The notes: generated by a model not told the origin, from the sequence alone. A stretch of 38,508 nt of DNA from Achromobacter sp. (GCA_003454835.1 DMTA01000433.1:1-38508); one strand, 5' to 3'. Positions 24,122-33,402 are shown, numbered from the stretch's first letter. Numbers and translations: made by a program.

Positions 24122-25015
24122 TTAAAAGGCTTCCCCCTGCCGCACGGCCAGCGCAGCCGCCGCCGCGCGCGTTTCCACGCCCAGTTTGACGTAGATGTGT
24201 TCCAGATGTTTGTTCACTGTTCGTGGCGACATGCCCAGTATTTCGGCGATATCCCGATTTGTTTTTCCCTTGGCCAGCCAGCGCAGCACATCGGCCTCGC
24301 GCGGTGTCAGACCGTAAGCCGTAGCCAGCGGCGCCGTCTCCTGCAACAGTAGCAATGTCTCGCCGCTGCGCCGTGATGCCGTCAGACTCAAGGTCAAACG
24401 CCCGCGTGCGCTGACAATCACCAGGGGTTCAGCCGCCGGTCCGGCCGTCAGATTGCGTGCCACCCAATCCGCCAAGGGCGCCGGCAGCTCCGCCGCATCC
24501 TCCGCGCAACCAAAGTACGCCGCCAACCAGATTCGAGCCTTGCCCGTCTTCCAGATGGGCAGCCCGCGTGCATCAAGCGCCACTACGGCGCGTGCCGCCG
24601 CATCAATCGCATCGAAGGCCGCGGTCAGGCTGCGCGCATTGCGCAAATGGGTTCGCAGCCTGGCCACCACCACGTCAGTGTCCAACGGCTTGGTCACGTA
24701 ATCCACGCCGCCGACCCGGAACGCCTTCAACACGTGCTCGGGCTCTGTCAGGCCTGTCATGAACACCACGGGCACATCTCCCGCCGTGGGATGCGCCTTC
24801 AAGCGCGCGCAGGTCTCGAATCCATCCATCCCCGGCATCACCGCATCGAGCAGCACAATATCCGGCAACACGAAATCCACGCGTTCTATCGCCGATTGTC
24901 CATCGATTGCGACAAGCACCTGATAACCCGCTGCATCCAACGCGGTCGAGAGCATTTTCAGGTTGTCCGGCGCGTCATCGACCAGCATGACGAGATTCTT
25001 ATCGGGCGTGGGCAT
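24122..25015 (-). CDS. LuxR-type response regulator with receiver and PAS-like domains
   Basis: 297 residues. Receiver domain at about 8-125 with acidic pair Asp13/Asp14 and phospho-acceptor Asp57 (IVLLDAVMPGMDG). A linker of about 100 residues resembles a degenerate PAS domain (ARAVVALDARGLPIW). The C-terminal LuxR helix-turn-helix spans about 235-290 (LTPREADVLRWLAKGKTNRDIAEILG, in short matches, and SPRTVNKHLEHIYVKLGVE). The start at 25015 overlaps the sensor gene stop by 17 bp, so the two are co-translated and almost certainly partners. The palindromes at 28418-28485 are its likely targets. Confidence 0.92.
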   Translation of the reverse strand: MPTPDKNLVMLVDDAPDNLKMLSTALDAAGYQVLVAIDGQSAIERVDFVLPDIVLLDAVMPGMDGFETCARLKAHPTAGDVPVVFMTGLTEPEHVLKAFRVGGVDYVTKPLDTDVVVARLRTHLRNARSLTAAFDAIDAAARAVVALDARGLPIWKTGKARIWLAAYFGCAEDAAELPAPLADWVARNLTAGPAAEPLVIVSARGRLTLSLTASRRSGETLLLLQETAPLATAYGLTPREADVLRWLAKGKTNRDIAEILGMSPRTVNKHLEHIYVKLGVETRAAAAALAVRQGEAF

Positions 25016-28000
25016 GGTGACGCTGCACATGGTGTTTAAGCACCTGATTGAATTCATTCAGTTGAAACTCGCCAGCCAGCGCGCGCAGATGCGCGGTCAA
25101 TTCGCGCGCTTCTGGCCGGCGGCCCCGTATTTCCTCCAGCTTGGCCTGTATGCCCTTGATATAGCCCATGGCACCCAGTTCCAGTAGCGCCTCGGCATCT
25201 TCGCGCTCCAGTGCCACCCGATGCAGATCACCCGCCGGCAGTGCCGCTGCCACCTGTGCGACCTGCCAGTCCAGCTTAAGCAAACGGCCGAGTTGGCTAA
25301 GCAGATCCTCGACCATCACGGGCTTGGCAATGAACGCGTTATGCCCGCGCTGCGCCGGATCTTTCGGATCCAGCCCCAGGATATTGGCCGACAGCATCAC
25401 AATGGGCACGGCCACGCCTTCGTCACGCAAGCGCCGCAAGACTTCCCATCCCGTCATGTCCGGCATCGAGACGTCCATCAATATCAGTGCCGGCCGCAGC
25501 GTATGCACGCAGGCCAGACAAGCCGCGCCATGCGGCGCTTCGTGCACCTCGAAGCCCAGCGGCTCGAGCAGGTCGCAGACCAGGCGCCGCTGCGAAGGCT
25601 GGTCATCCACGGTCAAAATCCGCAGCCGCTCGCCGCGGTAGCCCACCACCAGTCCCGACGGCCGGGCGTCGCTGCGCGGCGAACGCACCTCCGGCAGGAA
25701 CAGCTTGAGCGTGAACACGCTGCCGTGGCCGACGGCGCTGCGCACCGTCAATTCGCCGCCCATGATGCCGGTCAGCATGCGGCAGATGGTCAGGCCCAGG
25801 CCCGTGCCGGAATCGGCCTGCTCGACCGCCGCCCAACTACGTTCGAAGGGCAGGAAGATCCGTTCGAGGTCCTCGGCCGGTATGCCTCGGCCGCTGTCCG
25901 CCACTTCGAACAGCACCATGTCCGCCGCCGACTTCACGCGCATCGACACCAGCCCTGTCGAGGTGAACTTCAGCGCATTGCTCAACAGATTGATCAGAAT
26001 CTGCCGCAACCGTTTTTCGTCGATATGCACAATGGACGGCAGTTCCGCCGCTTCATAGCAGAAGGTAAGCCCTTTGAGCGTGCTCTGTGGCCGGAACATC
26101 TGCACGATCTGCTCCAGAAATTCCGGCAGGCGCAGTTCGCTGTTTTCCAGCCTGAGCCTGCCGGCCTCGATGCGCGCGATGTCCAGCAAGCCATCGATCA
26201 GGCCGATCAAATGCTTGCCGCTACGATGAATCACATCGATGGCCTCACGCCGCGCCGGTGGCAAGCCCGGGTCGCGCAGCAGAATCTGCGCGTAGCCCAG
26301 AATGCTGTTCAAGGGCGCGCGCAACTCATGGCTCATGCCGCCCATGAAGCGGCTCTTGGCCAGGTTGGCGCTTTCGGCAGCTTCCTTGGCCTGTTGAAGC
26401 TGCGCATCGGTCTGTTTATGTGCCTCGATTTCGCGCAGCAGCAAGTGGGTCTGGCGATCCGATTCCTCTTGCGCCACGCGCCGGCTTTCATGGGCCAGCA
26501 CCAGCCACCAGGCGGCCACGCCGCCGATCAGCAACAAGGCGGCATACAACTTCAGGAAGGTTGGCCGCAAACCCGAGGGGTCCAGGCCGGCTCGCATGTG
26601 ACTGGCGACCTCCTGGTAGTAGATCAGGCCCAGAATGCCGGCCAGCAATGCACCCATCCCCGCCACGATCAAGAGGTAGTGGCCCAGGCGGCTATGCAGC
26701 AGCGGCGTGACCCGCGCCGGCAGCAGCCGGCCCAGGACCGTCTGCACCTGATCCTTCAATCGTCCCTGATCTTTGCAGCGATCCTGGCAGCGGGCATCCA
26801 GCGTGCAGCACAAGGAACAGATGGCGCCGTTATAGGCCGGACAATGCGCCATGTCGGGCTGTTCGAAGCGGTTGGCGCAGATCACGCAGACATGGTCCGA
26901 GCCCGCGACATCGACGGGCGCGCGCGCCAAGTTGTAGCGCCCGCGCGTGCGCCAGGCAATGACCGGCGCGCAGACAAAAGCCGCCAGCAATGCCACAAAG
27001 GGCGATAACGCCTGCGCCAGCGCACCCGCTGTACCCGGAAACACGCCGGCGAAGGCCAGCAGGCCCAGCGTCATGGCGATCAGCATGCTGCCCACGCCTA
27101 CCGGATTGATGTCATACAGATAGGCGCGGCGAAACTCGATCCGTTCTGGCGAAAGGCCCAGCGGTTTGTTGATCACCAGATCGGCCACCAACGCCCCGAT
27201 CCAGGCCAGCGCAACGTGCGAGAACACAGCCAGCACATGCTCCAGCGCGCCAAATACGCCCATCTCCATCAGAACCACGGCGATCAGCACGTTGAACACC
27301 AGCCACACCACGCGGCCCGGATGGCTGTGCGTGATGCGCGCAAAGAAGTTGGACCAGGCCAGCGAGCCGGCATATGCATTGGTCACATTGATCTTGACCT
27401 GCGAGACCACCACAAAGGCCGTCACCAGAACCAGCGCCAGGCCGGGATCGCTGACGACATAGGTATAGGCCGCCAGATACATGTGGGTGGGGTCCCCCGC
27501 CTTGTCGGCGGGCGCGCCCAGGGACAGGGCCAGCCAGGCCAGAAAGGCGCCGCCCAGAATCTTGGCCGCGCCCGGCAGGATCCAGCCTGGACCCGCGCAG
27601 ATCAGCGCGAGCCACCAGCGTCCGCGGTTGGCCGCCGTGCGTTCGGGCAGAAAGCGCAGAAAGTCGACCTGTTCGCCGATTTGCGTCACCAGCGAGGCGG
27701 CCACCGCCACCGCCGAGCCAAACATCAGCAGATTGAAGCTGCCGCCCCGGCCGTCATAGCCCGGAAATTGCAGGAACTCCTGCAACGCGCCGGGATCACG
27801 GAAGGCGATGAAGGCATAGGGCAAGAGCAGCAGCACCAGCCATATTGGCTGTGTCCAGGTCTGCAGCCGGCTGATGAAGGTAATGCCATAAGCCACCATG
27901 GGCAGGATGACCACGGCGCACAGGAGATAGCCGATCGACAGCGGCAGGCCGGTGGCCAGTTCGATGGCCAGCGCCATGATGGCGGCCTCCAGCGCGAAAA

Positions 28001-28391
28001 AGATGAAGGTAAAGGAGGCGTAGATCAGCGAGGTGATGGTCGAGCCGATATAGCCGAAGCCAGCCCCTCGCGTCAGCAGATCCATGTCCAGGCCATGGCG
28101 CGCCGCGTAATAGGCAATCGGCAAACCGGTCAGAAAGGTGACCAGGGCCACGGCGACGATGGCCCAGAAGGCGTTGGTGAACCCATAGTTCAGCGCCAGC
28201 GCACCGCCGATGGCTTCCAGCGCCAGGAAAGACACGGCGCCCAGGGCGGTATTGGCAACGCGGAACTCCGACCATTTGCGGAACGACACCGGCGTGAAGC
28301 GCAGCGCATAGTCTTCCAGCGTCTCATTGGCGACCCAGGTGTTGTAGTCGCGGCGGATCTTGACGATGCGTTGAGGCGCGCTGGCAGACAA
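24999..28391 (-). CDS. NCS1 permease-like/Cys-rich/hybrid sensor histidine kinase
   Basis: 1130 residues. Residues about 1-480 form a complete NCS1 (cytosine/purine permease-like) transporter domain (opening NTWVANETLEDYALRFTP; ALEAIGGALALNYGF). Residues 502-539 hold eight cysteines (502, 505, 517, 525, 528, 529, 535, 539), a likely metal or Fe-S site. Two more helices lie at about 575-600 and 620-640, then a coiled coil and HisKA with His688 in MSHELRAPLNS. An HATPase follows at about 790-900 (DSGRGIPAEDLERIFLPFE), then a receiver with Asp973 and a helical tail. It is analogous in plan to CbrA, whose sensor part is an SLC5 transporter. Divergent from urtA. Confidence 0.92.
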   Translation of the reverse strand: MSASAPQRIVKIRRDYNTWVANETLEDYALRFTPVSFRKWSEFRVANTALGAVSFLALEAIGGALALNYGFTNAFWAIVAVALVTFLTGLPIAYYAARHGLDMDLLTRGAGFGYIGSTITSLIYASFTFIFFALEAAIMALAIELATGLPLSIGYLLCAVVILPMVAYGITFISRLQTWTQPIWLVLLLLPYAFIAFRDPGALQEFLQFPGYDGRGGSFNLLMFGSAVAVAASLVTQIGEQVDFLRFLPERTAANRGRWWLALICAGPGWILPGAAKILGGAFLAWLALSLGAPADKAGDPTHMYLAAYTYVVSDPGLALVLVTAFVVVSQVKINVTNAYAGSLAWSNFFARITHSHPGRVVWLVFNVLIAVVLMEMGVFGALEHVLAVFSHVALAWIGALVADLVINKPLGLSPERIEFRRAYLYDINPVGVGSMLIAMTLGLLAFAGVFPGTAGALAQALSPFVALLAAFVCAPVIAWRTRGRYNLARAPVDVAGSDHVCVICANRFEQPDMAHCPAYNGAICSLCCTLDARCQDRCKDQGRLKDQVQTVLGRLLPARVTPLLHSRLGHYLLIVAGMGALLAGILGLIYYQEVASHMRAGLDPSGLRPTFLKLYAALLLIGGVAAWWLVLAHESRRVAQEESDRQTHLLLREIEAHKQTDAQLQQAKEAAESANLAKSRFMGGMSHELRAPLNSILGYAQILLRDPGLPPARREAIDVIHRSGKHLIGLIDGLLDIARIEAGRLRLENSELRLPEFLEQIVQMFRPQSTLKGLTFCYEAAELPSIVHIDEKRLRQILINLLSNALKFTSTGLVSMRVKSAADMVLFEVADSGRGIPAEDLERIFLPFERSWAAVEQADSGTGLGLTICRMLTGIMGGELTVRSAVGHGSVFTLKLFLPEVRSPRSDARPSGLVVGYRGERLRILTVDDQPSQRRLVCDLLEPLGFEVHEAPHGAACLACVHTLRPALILMDVSMPDMTGWEVLRRLRDEGVAVPIVMLSANILGLDPKDPAQRGHNAFIAKPVMVEDLLSQLGRLLKLDWQVAQVAAALPAGDLHRVALEREDAEALLELGAMGYIKGIQAKLEEIRGRRPEARELTAHLRALAGEFQLNEFNQVLKHHVQRHHAHAR

Positions 28392-28417
28392 AGTGGGGCT
28401 CCGGGGGGCGTTGGGGA

Positions 28418-28433
28418 TACGTCATTGAACGTA
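28418..28433. promoter_or_regulatory. Palindrome 1 in the sensor/urtA promoter
   Basis: TACGTCATTGAACGTA, arms TACGT and ACGTA around six bases, 27 bp upstream of the sensor kinase start. LuxR-type response regulators bind dyads with TAC/GTA-type half-sites (NarL/FixJ class), so this is a candidate site for the adjacent regulator and may autoregulate the sensor. Confidence 0.65.
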
Positions 28434-28469
28434 GTTGCCGTTGTAACGCCCCGGGGGCGCGCCTGCCTC

Positions 28470-28485
28470 TACGTCAATCAACGTA
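28470..28485. promoter_or_regulatory. Palindrome 2 in the sensor/urtA promoter
   Basis: TACGTCAATCAACGTA, the same arms and 13 of 16 bases as palindrome 1, 52 bp away centre to centre (about five turns). A possible -35 (TTGCAC, 28488-28493) starts two bases after it and a possible -10 (TAGTAT, 28509-28514) follows at a short 15-bp spacing, so an activator here would contact RNA polymerase. Confidence 0.65.
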
Positions 28486-28589
28486 TGTTGCACTGCGTCA
28501 TCGGCTCCTAGTATGCCTTCACCCTCCGGGCTGCGGCATGTGCCGCGCATGCTCGGTTTCCCTGGTCGTGATCCATTGAGGAGTCATCG

Positions 28590-29852
28590 ATGTCTGGCAA
28601 AACCCCTTTTGATAACGCGCCGGAGCTGCCTTCGCGCCGGCGTCTGGCCCTGGCCTTTGCCTCCCTGCCGCTATTGACCATACCGGCGTTGTCGCGAGCG
28701 GCAGCCCCGGCCACCTCGGCCATCAACACCACCGGCCTGGCCATTACCGACACCGAGGTCACGGTAGGCCAGTTGCACTCGGCGACCGGCACCATGGCCA
28801 TCAGCGAAACGGGGTCGATCCAGTCCGAGCGCCTGGCGATCGAGCAGATCAATGCCATGGGCGGCATCCTGGGCCGCAAGATCAAGATCGTTCAGGAAGA
28901 TGGCGCCTCCGACTGGCCGACCTTTGCCGAAAAGGCCCGCAAACTACTGGTCAGCGACAAGGTCGCCACCGTGTTTGGCTGCTGGACCTCGGCCTCGCGC
29001 AAGGCGGTCCTGCCGGTGTTCGAGAAAGAAAACGGTTTGCTCTACTACCCGACCTTCTATGAAGGCCTGGAGCAGTCCAAGAACGTCTTCTATACCGGCC
29101 AGGAGGCCACCCAGCAGATTCTGTCCAGCCTGGACTGGCTGGCGCGCGAGCAGAAGGCGCGTTCGTTCTATCTGATCGGCTCCGATTACATCTGGCCGCG
29201 CACCTCAAACAAGATTGCGCGCAAGCATATCGAGAACGTGCTCAAGGGCGAAGTGGTCGGCGAGGAATACTACCCGCTGGGTCACACGCAATTCGGCTCG
29301 CTGATCAACAAGATCAAGCTGAAAAAGCCTGATGTCGTGTTCGCCGTGGTGGTGGGCGGCAGCAACGTGTCCTTCTACAAACAGCTCAAAGCAGCTGGCG
29401 TCACGAGCGGCAAACAAAAGCTCCTGACCATCTCGGTGACCGAAGATGAATTGCTGGGGATCGGCGGTGAGAACGCCGAGGGCTTCTGGTCGTGCATGAA
29501 GTATTTCCAGAGTCTGGACAACTCCAACAACAAGAAATTCGTCGAAGCCTTCAAGGCCAGGTACGGCGCCAATGCCGTGATCGGCGATGTGACCCAGGCA
29601 GCCTATCTGGGACCCTGGCTGTGGAAGATGGCGGTGGAAAAGGCCGGCAGCTTCGATGTGGACAAGGTGGTCGCCGCCTCGGCCGGCCTGGAATTCAAGG
29701 AGGCGCCCGAAGGCTACGTCAAGATCGACCCCAATCATCACCTGTGGAGCAAGACCCGGATCGCACAGATCCGCAAGGACGGCCAGTTTGACGTGATCTT
29801 CGAGACCCCGGAGCTGATCAAGCCCGATCCCTTCCCCAAGGGCTATCAGTAA
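28590..29852 (+). CDS. urtA: Urea/short-chain amide ABC transporter substrate-binding protein
   Basis: 420 residues, periplasmic binding protein of the UrtA/FmdD type. The N-terminus has a twin-arginine-like export signal (SRRRLALAFASLPLLTIPAL) with a likely cut after SRAAA. The mature part starts with ITDTEVTVGQLHSATGTMA, the UrtA hallmark, with GASDWPTFAEKARKLL and TVFGCWTSASRKAVLPVFE as further signatures. Its link to formamidase rather than urease genes suggests amide uptake, as with FmdD of Methylophilus (from memory). First gene of the plus-strand operon. Confidence 0.93.
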   Translation: MSGKTPFDNAPELPSRRRLALAFASLPLLTIPALSRAAAPATSAINTTGLAITDTEVTVGQLHSATGTMAISETGSIQSERLAIEQINAMGGILGRKIKIVQEDGASDWPTFAEKARKLLVSDKVATVFGCWTSASRKAVLPVFEKENGLLYYPTFYEGLEQSKNVFYTGQEATQQILSSLDWLAREQKARSFYLIGSDYIWPRTSNKIARKHIENVLKGEVVGEEYYPLGHTQFGSLINKIKLKKPDVVFAVVVGGSNVSFYKQLKAAGVTSGKQKLLTISVTEDELLGIGGENAEGFWSCMKYFQSLDNSNNKKFVEAFKARYGANAVIGDVTQAAYLGPWLWKMAVEKAGSFDVDKVVAASAGLEFKEAPEGYVKIDPNHHLWSKTRIAQIRKDGQFDVIFETPELIKPDPFPKGYQ

Positions 29853-29865
29853 TCACCTCGATCCG

Positions 29866-29883
29866 GGCGCCCCGCGCGGCGCC
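29866..29883 (+). promoter_or_regulatory. Intercistronic hairpin between urtA and urtB
   Basis: GGCGCC (29866-29871) and GGCGCC (29878-29883) form a strong GC stem with a 6-nt loop and no T-run, 14 bp after the urtA stop. Such hairpins often protect or segment binding-protein mRNA so that it is made in excess over the permease. Inference. Confidence 0.45.
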
Positions 29884-29905
29884 TTCTCACTGCCGGGAGC
29901 CATCC

Positions 29906-30823
29906 ATGGAATCCTTTTCCGATCTCGGGGCCATCCTGCTGATGCAGGGCTTCAACGGTTTATCGGTCTTCAGCGTGCTTCTGCTGATGGCCTTGGGCCT
30001 GGCGATCATCTTTGGCCAGATGGGCGTCATCAACATGGCCCATGGCGAGTTCCTGGCGGTGGGCGCCTATTGCACCTATCTCTGTTCCGAACTGGTCCAG
30101 CAGTATGCGCCCGGCCTGATGCCGGCCTACTTCTTCGTCGCGATTCTGCTGGCCTTTGCCGTGACCTTCAGTCTGGGCTGGATGGTCGAGTGGCTGATGA
30201 TCCGCCATCTCTACCGCCGGCCGCTGGACACGCTGCTGGCGACCTGGGGCTTGTCGCTGGTGCTTCAGCAGACGCTGCGCTCGCTGTTCGGTCCGCGTGA
30301 AGTCAGCCCCACGCTGCCTGAATGGCTGATGGGTTCCTGGCAACCGCTGGACGGCGTGGACATTCCGATCAACGGCCTGTTCGTCATGTCCATCAGCATC
30401 GTGCTGACGGGCGCGCTGCTCCTGGCGTTGTTCCGTTCGACCTGGGGCCTGCATGTGCGCGCCACGGTGCAAAACCGCGCCATGAGCGGGGCGGTCGGCA
30501 TCGATACGAAGCGCGTGGACCGCGTGACGTTCTCGCTGGGGTGCGGTATCGCCGGCATTGCCGGCGCGGCCTTCACGACCATCGGTTCCACCGGCCCGAC
30601 CAGCGGTTCGCTCTATATCGTCGACACCTTCCTGACGGTGGTGTTCGGCGGCGCTGCCAGCCTTTTCGGCACCATCGCGTCGGCCTTCGTCATCGCGCAG
30701 ACGCAATCGATCTCGGAGTTCTTCATGACGGGCTCGATGGCAAAGGTGCTGACCCTGTCGGCCATCGTGATCATTCTGATGCTGCGTCCGCAAGGTCTGT
30801 TCAGCATCAAGGTACGCAAGTAG
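29906..30823 (+). CDS. urtB: Urea/amide ABC transporter permease UrtB
   Basis: 305 residues, LivH-type inner membrane permease with about eight to nine helices. GLAIIFGQMGVINMAHGEFLAVGAY (as short matches FGQMGVINMAHGEF) is the family signature, and RPLDTLLATWGLSLVLQQ is typical of the urea branch. The C-terminal half contains the cytoplasmic coupling loop RATVQNRAMSGAVGID and the FGGAASLFGTIASAF helix. It pairs with UrtC to form the channel. The ATG at 29906 has a GGGAG site; the gene lacks the long N-terminal extension of some UrtB proteins. Confidence 0.94.
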   Translation: MESFSDLGAILLMQGFNGLSVFSVLLLMALGLAIIFGQMGVINMAHGEFLAVGAYCTYLCSELVQQYAPGLMPAYFFVAILLAFAVTFSLGWMVEWLMIRHLYRRPLDTLLATWGLSLVLQQTLRSLFGPREVSPTLPEWLMGSWQPLDGVDIPINGLFVMSISIVLTGALLLALFRSTWGLHVRATVQNRAMSGAVGIDTKRVDRVTFSLGCGIAGIAGAAFTTIGSTGPTSGSLYIVDTFLTVVFGGAASLFGTIASAFVIAQTQSISEFFMTGSMAKVLTLSAIVIILMLRPQGLFSIKVRK

Positions 30824-30833
30824 GGAGCGCATC

Positions 30834-31955
30834 ATGCAGAAATTCTTTCGCAATGTCGTGGGTGGGCGTGAAGGGCTGGCCGGGCTGGCGATTCTGGCAC
30901 TGCTGCTCTTTGTGGTGTTTCCGCTGGGGCTGGATGTCTTCCGGCTCAACCTCATCGGCAAATACCTGTCTTATGCCTTTGTCGCGCTGGGCCTGGTGCT
31001 TTGCTGGGGCTATGGCGGCATCCTGAGCCTGGGGCAGGGCGTGTTTTTCGGTCTGGGCGGCTACTGCATGGCCATGTTCCTCAAGCTGGAAGCCTCGACG
31101 CCGGAGGCCACCAAGATCCAGTCCACGCCCGGCATCCCGGACTTCATGGACTGGAACCAGCTGACCTCGCTTCCCTGGTTCTGGGTGCCGTTCAAGAGCT
31201 TCTGGTTCACATTGATGGCGGTGCCGGTGCTGCCCTGCCTGCTGGCGCTGATCCTGGGCGTGGCCATGTTCAAGCGCCGCGTGGGCGACACCTATTTCGC
31301 TATCGTGACGCAGGCCGTGGCCCTGATTCTGTCGGTGCTCATCATCGGCCAGCAAGGCTGGACCGGCGGCGTCAATGGCATCACCGATCTGAAGACGTTG
31401 CTGGGCTGGGACATCCGCACGGACAGTGCCCGGGTGACGCTGTACTTCATCAGCGGCGTGCTGCTGTTTGCGTGCATCCTGTTCGGCCGCTACCTGCTCT
31501 CGTCCAAACTGGGCAAGCTCTTGATGGCGATGCGCGACAAAGAAGAACGCGTGCGCTTCTCGGGCTATGACGTCGCCAGCTTCAAGGTCTTTGTCTTCTG
31601 CGTGGCCGCCGTGTTCTCGGCCATAGGCGGGGCCATGTTCACCTTGCAGGTCGGTTTCATGTCGCCCTCCTTCGTGGGCATCGTGCCTTCCATTGAAATG
31701 GTCATCTTCGCGGCGGTCGGCGGACGCCTGTCGCTGCTGGGCGCGGTATACGGCACGCTGCTGGTCAACTTCGGCAAAAGCTATTTCTCCGAGAGTTTCC
31801 CGCAGCTCTGGCTGTTCCTGATGGGCGGCCTATTCATAGCCGTCGTGATGGCCTTCCCCAACGGCCTGGCCGGGCTGTATCACCAATACACCCAGAAGCG
31901 CTTGGCGCGCAAAGCATCGCGCCAGCAGGCGGATGGCGCCGCGGAGGCAGCATGA
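30834..31955 (+). CDS. urtC: Urea/amide ABC transporter permease UrtC
   Basis: 373 residues, LivM-type permease with about ten helices. WGYGGILSLGQGVFFGLGGY (20 residues) is the diagnostic segment. QGWTGGVNGITDLKTLLGW is typical of UrtC, and the coupling loop KLLMAMRDKEERVRFSGYDV precedes the last helices. It partners UrtB. Ten bases separate it from urtB, with GGGAG before the start, and its stop overlaps the urtD start (ATGA). Confidence 0.94.
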   Translation: MQKFFRNVVGGREGLAGLAILALLLFVVFPLGLDVFRLNLIGKYLSYAFVALGLVLCWGYGGILSLGQGVFFGLGGYCMAMFLKLEASTPEATKIQSTPGIPDFMDWNQLTSLPWFWVPFKSFWFTLMAVPVLPCLLALILGVAMFKRRVGDTYFAIVTQAVALILSVLIIGQQGWTGGVNGITDLKTLLGWDIRTDSARVTLYFISGVLLFACILFGRYLLSSKLGKLLMAMRDKEERVRFSGYDVASFKVFVFCVAAVFSAIGGAMFTLQVGFMSPSFVGIVPSIEMVIFAAVGGRLSLLGAVYGTLLVNFGKSYFSESFPQLWLFLMGGLFIAVVMAFPNGLAGLYHQYTQKRLARKASRQQADGAAEAA

Positions 31956-32695
31956 ACCCATCAGCGTTCGCGTTGTACATCGAAGGCCTGACCGTCTCGT
32001 TCAACGGCTTCGTTGCCGTCAACGACCTCAATCTGTATGTCGATCAGGGAGAGCTGCGCGTGATCATCGGCCCCAATGGCGCCGGCAAGACCACGCTGCT
32101 GGATCTGATCTGCGGCCGCACCAAGGCCACCGCCGGCTCAATCCGATTCAAGGACACGGAGCTGACCGGCCTGGCCGAATATGAAATCGTGCGCGCCGGC
32201 GTGGGCCGCAAGTTCCAGACCCCTTCCATCTACGAAACCCTTTCTGTGCGCGAGAACCTGGAAGTGTCGTTCCCGGCCGGTCGCAGCGTGCTGGGCGCGT
32301 TGACCTTCAGGCGCAGTCCGGCCGTGCTTGAGCGGGTCGAGCAGGTGGCCGAGGAGATTTTTCTGGCCGATCAGCTCGACCGCTCGGCAGAGTTGCTCTC
32401 GCACGGCCAGAAGCAATGGCTTGAAATCGGCATGCTGCTGATGCAGGAGCCCGAGCTGATGATGTTGGACGAACCGGTGGCCGGCATGAGCGTGTCCGAG
32501 CGCGAGCGCACCGCCGAACTGCTCAATCGAATCAGCCGCAACCGATCGCTCATCGTGATTGAGCACGACATGGAGTTCGTCAAGAACATCGCGCACAAGG
32601 TCACGGTGCTGCATCAAGGCCAGGTGCTGGCCGAAGGCAGCATGGACAAGGTGCAGTCTGATCCGCGCGTGATCGAAGTCTATCTAGGCCACTGA
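31952..32695 (+). CDS. urtD: Urea/amide ABC transporter ATP-binding protein UrtD
   Basis: 247-residue ATPase of the LivG type. Walker A GPNGAGKTT at residues 40-48, a signature region LLSHGQKQWLEIGMLL instead of the classical LSGGQ (normal for UrtD), Walker B LMMLDEPVAGMS and the switch histidine in VIEHDMEFV. It would form a heterodimer with UrtE under the UrtBC channel. The start overlaps the urtC stop by 4 bp. Confidence 0.95.
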   Translation: MNPSAFALYIEGLTVSFNGFVAVNDLNLYVDQGELRVIIGPNGAGKTTLLDLICGRTKATAGSIRFKDTELTGLAEYEIVRAGVGRKFQTPSIYETLSVRENLEVSFPAGRSVLGALTFRRSPAVLERVEQVAEEIFLADQLDRSAELLSHGQKQWLEIGMLLMQEPELMMLDEPVAGMSVSERERTAELLNRISRNRSLIVIEHDMEFVKNIAHKVTVLHQGQVLAEGSMDKVQSDPRVIEVYLGH

Positions 32696-32709
32696 GGCCA
32701 GGAGGCAAT

Positions 32710-33402
32710 ATGTTCAATATCGCTGGTCTGGTTTCAGGCTATGGCCAAAGCAAAGTCATCCATGGCGTCGACCTTGCCGTGGCTTCCGGAGAAATCGTTG
32801 CCGTAATGGGCCGAAACGGCATGGGCAAGACCACGCTCTTCAAGACCATGATGGGCTTGCTGCCCACCCTGCACGGCTCTATCTCGCTGGACGGCAAGGC
32901 GCTGGAACGCCTGGAGAGCCATCAGCGCGTGCGCAGCGGGGTGGCATATGTGCCGCAGGGCCGCATGATATTTCCGACGTTGACCGTCGAGGAAAACATC
33001 CGTACGGGGATGCGCGGGCGGGCACTGCGAAACACCATACCGGAAGACATCTACGCTCTGTTTCCGGTGTTGCACGACATGCGCGCCAGGCGTGGCGGCG
33101 ACCTGTCGGGCGGGCAGCAGCAGCAGCTTGCCATCGCCCGCGCTTTGGTCACCAACCCGCGTGTATTGCTGCTGGATGAGCCCACCGAGGGCATACAACC
33201 GTCCATCATCAAGGACATCGCCCGCAGCCTGCTGGAGATCCGCCAACTGCGCAATCTGGCCATTGTCGTGTCCGAACAAGTATTGAGTTTCACCATGCAG
33301 ATCGCCGACCGGCTCATCGTGATCGACAAGGGACGCTTCGTGCACGAAGACCCTCGCGAGCGCGTCGACGAGAAGACGATCAGCAAATACCTGTCTGTCT
33401 GA
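32710..33402 (+). CDS. urtE: Urea/amide ABC transporter ATP-binding protein UrtE
   Basis: 230-residue ATPase of the LivF type. Walker A GRNGMGKTT at residues 34-42 (the Met is typical of UrtE), signature LSGGQQQQLAIARAL, Walker B LLLDEPTEGIQPS, and the last strand VSEQVLSF where LivF proteins have a Gln in place of the switch His. An AGGAGG site precedes the start, 14 bp after urtD. Confidence 0.95.
   Translation: MFNIAGLVSGYGQSKVIHGVDLAVASGEIVAVMGRNGMGKTTLFKTMMGLLPTLHGSISLDGKALERLESHQRVRSGVAYVPQGRMIFPTLTVEENIRTGMRGRALRNTIPEDIYALFPVLHDMRARRGGDLSGGQQQQLAIARALVTNPRVLLLDEPTEGIQPSIIKDIARSLLEIRQLRNLAIVVSEQVLSFTMQIADRLIVIDKGRFVHEDPRERVDEKTISKYLSV

Noticed and set aside
24999..28391. The permease-kinase fusion as an assembly or frameshift artefact
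   Set aside because: The single frame carries a full linker, Cys cluster and extra helices between the domains, and the operon partners make functional sense.
28418..28589. A sigma-54 promoter for urtA
   Set aside because: No TGGCAC-N5-TTGCA-like spacing of GG and GC was found in the region; the TTGCAC at 28488 lacks the partner element.
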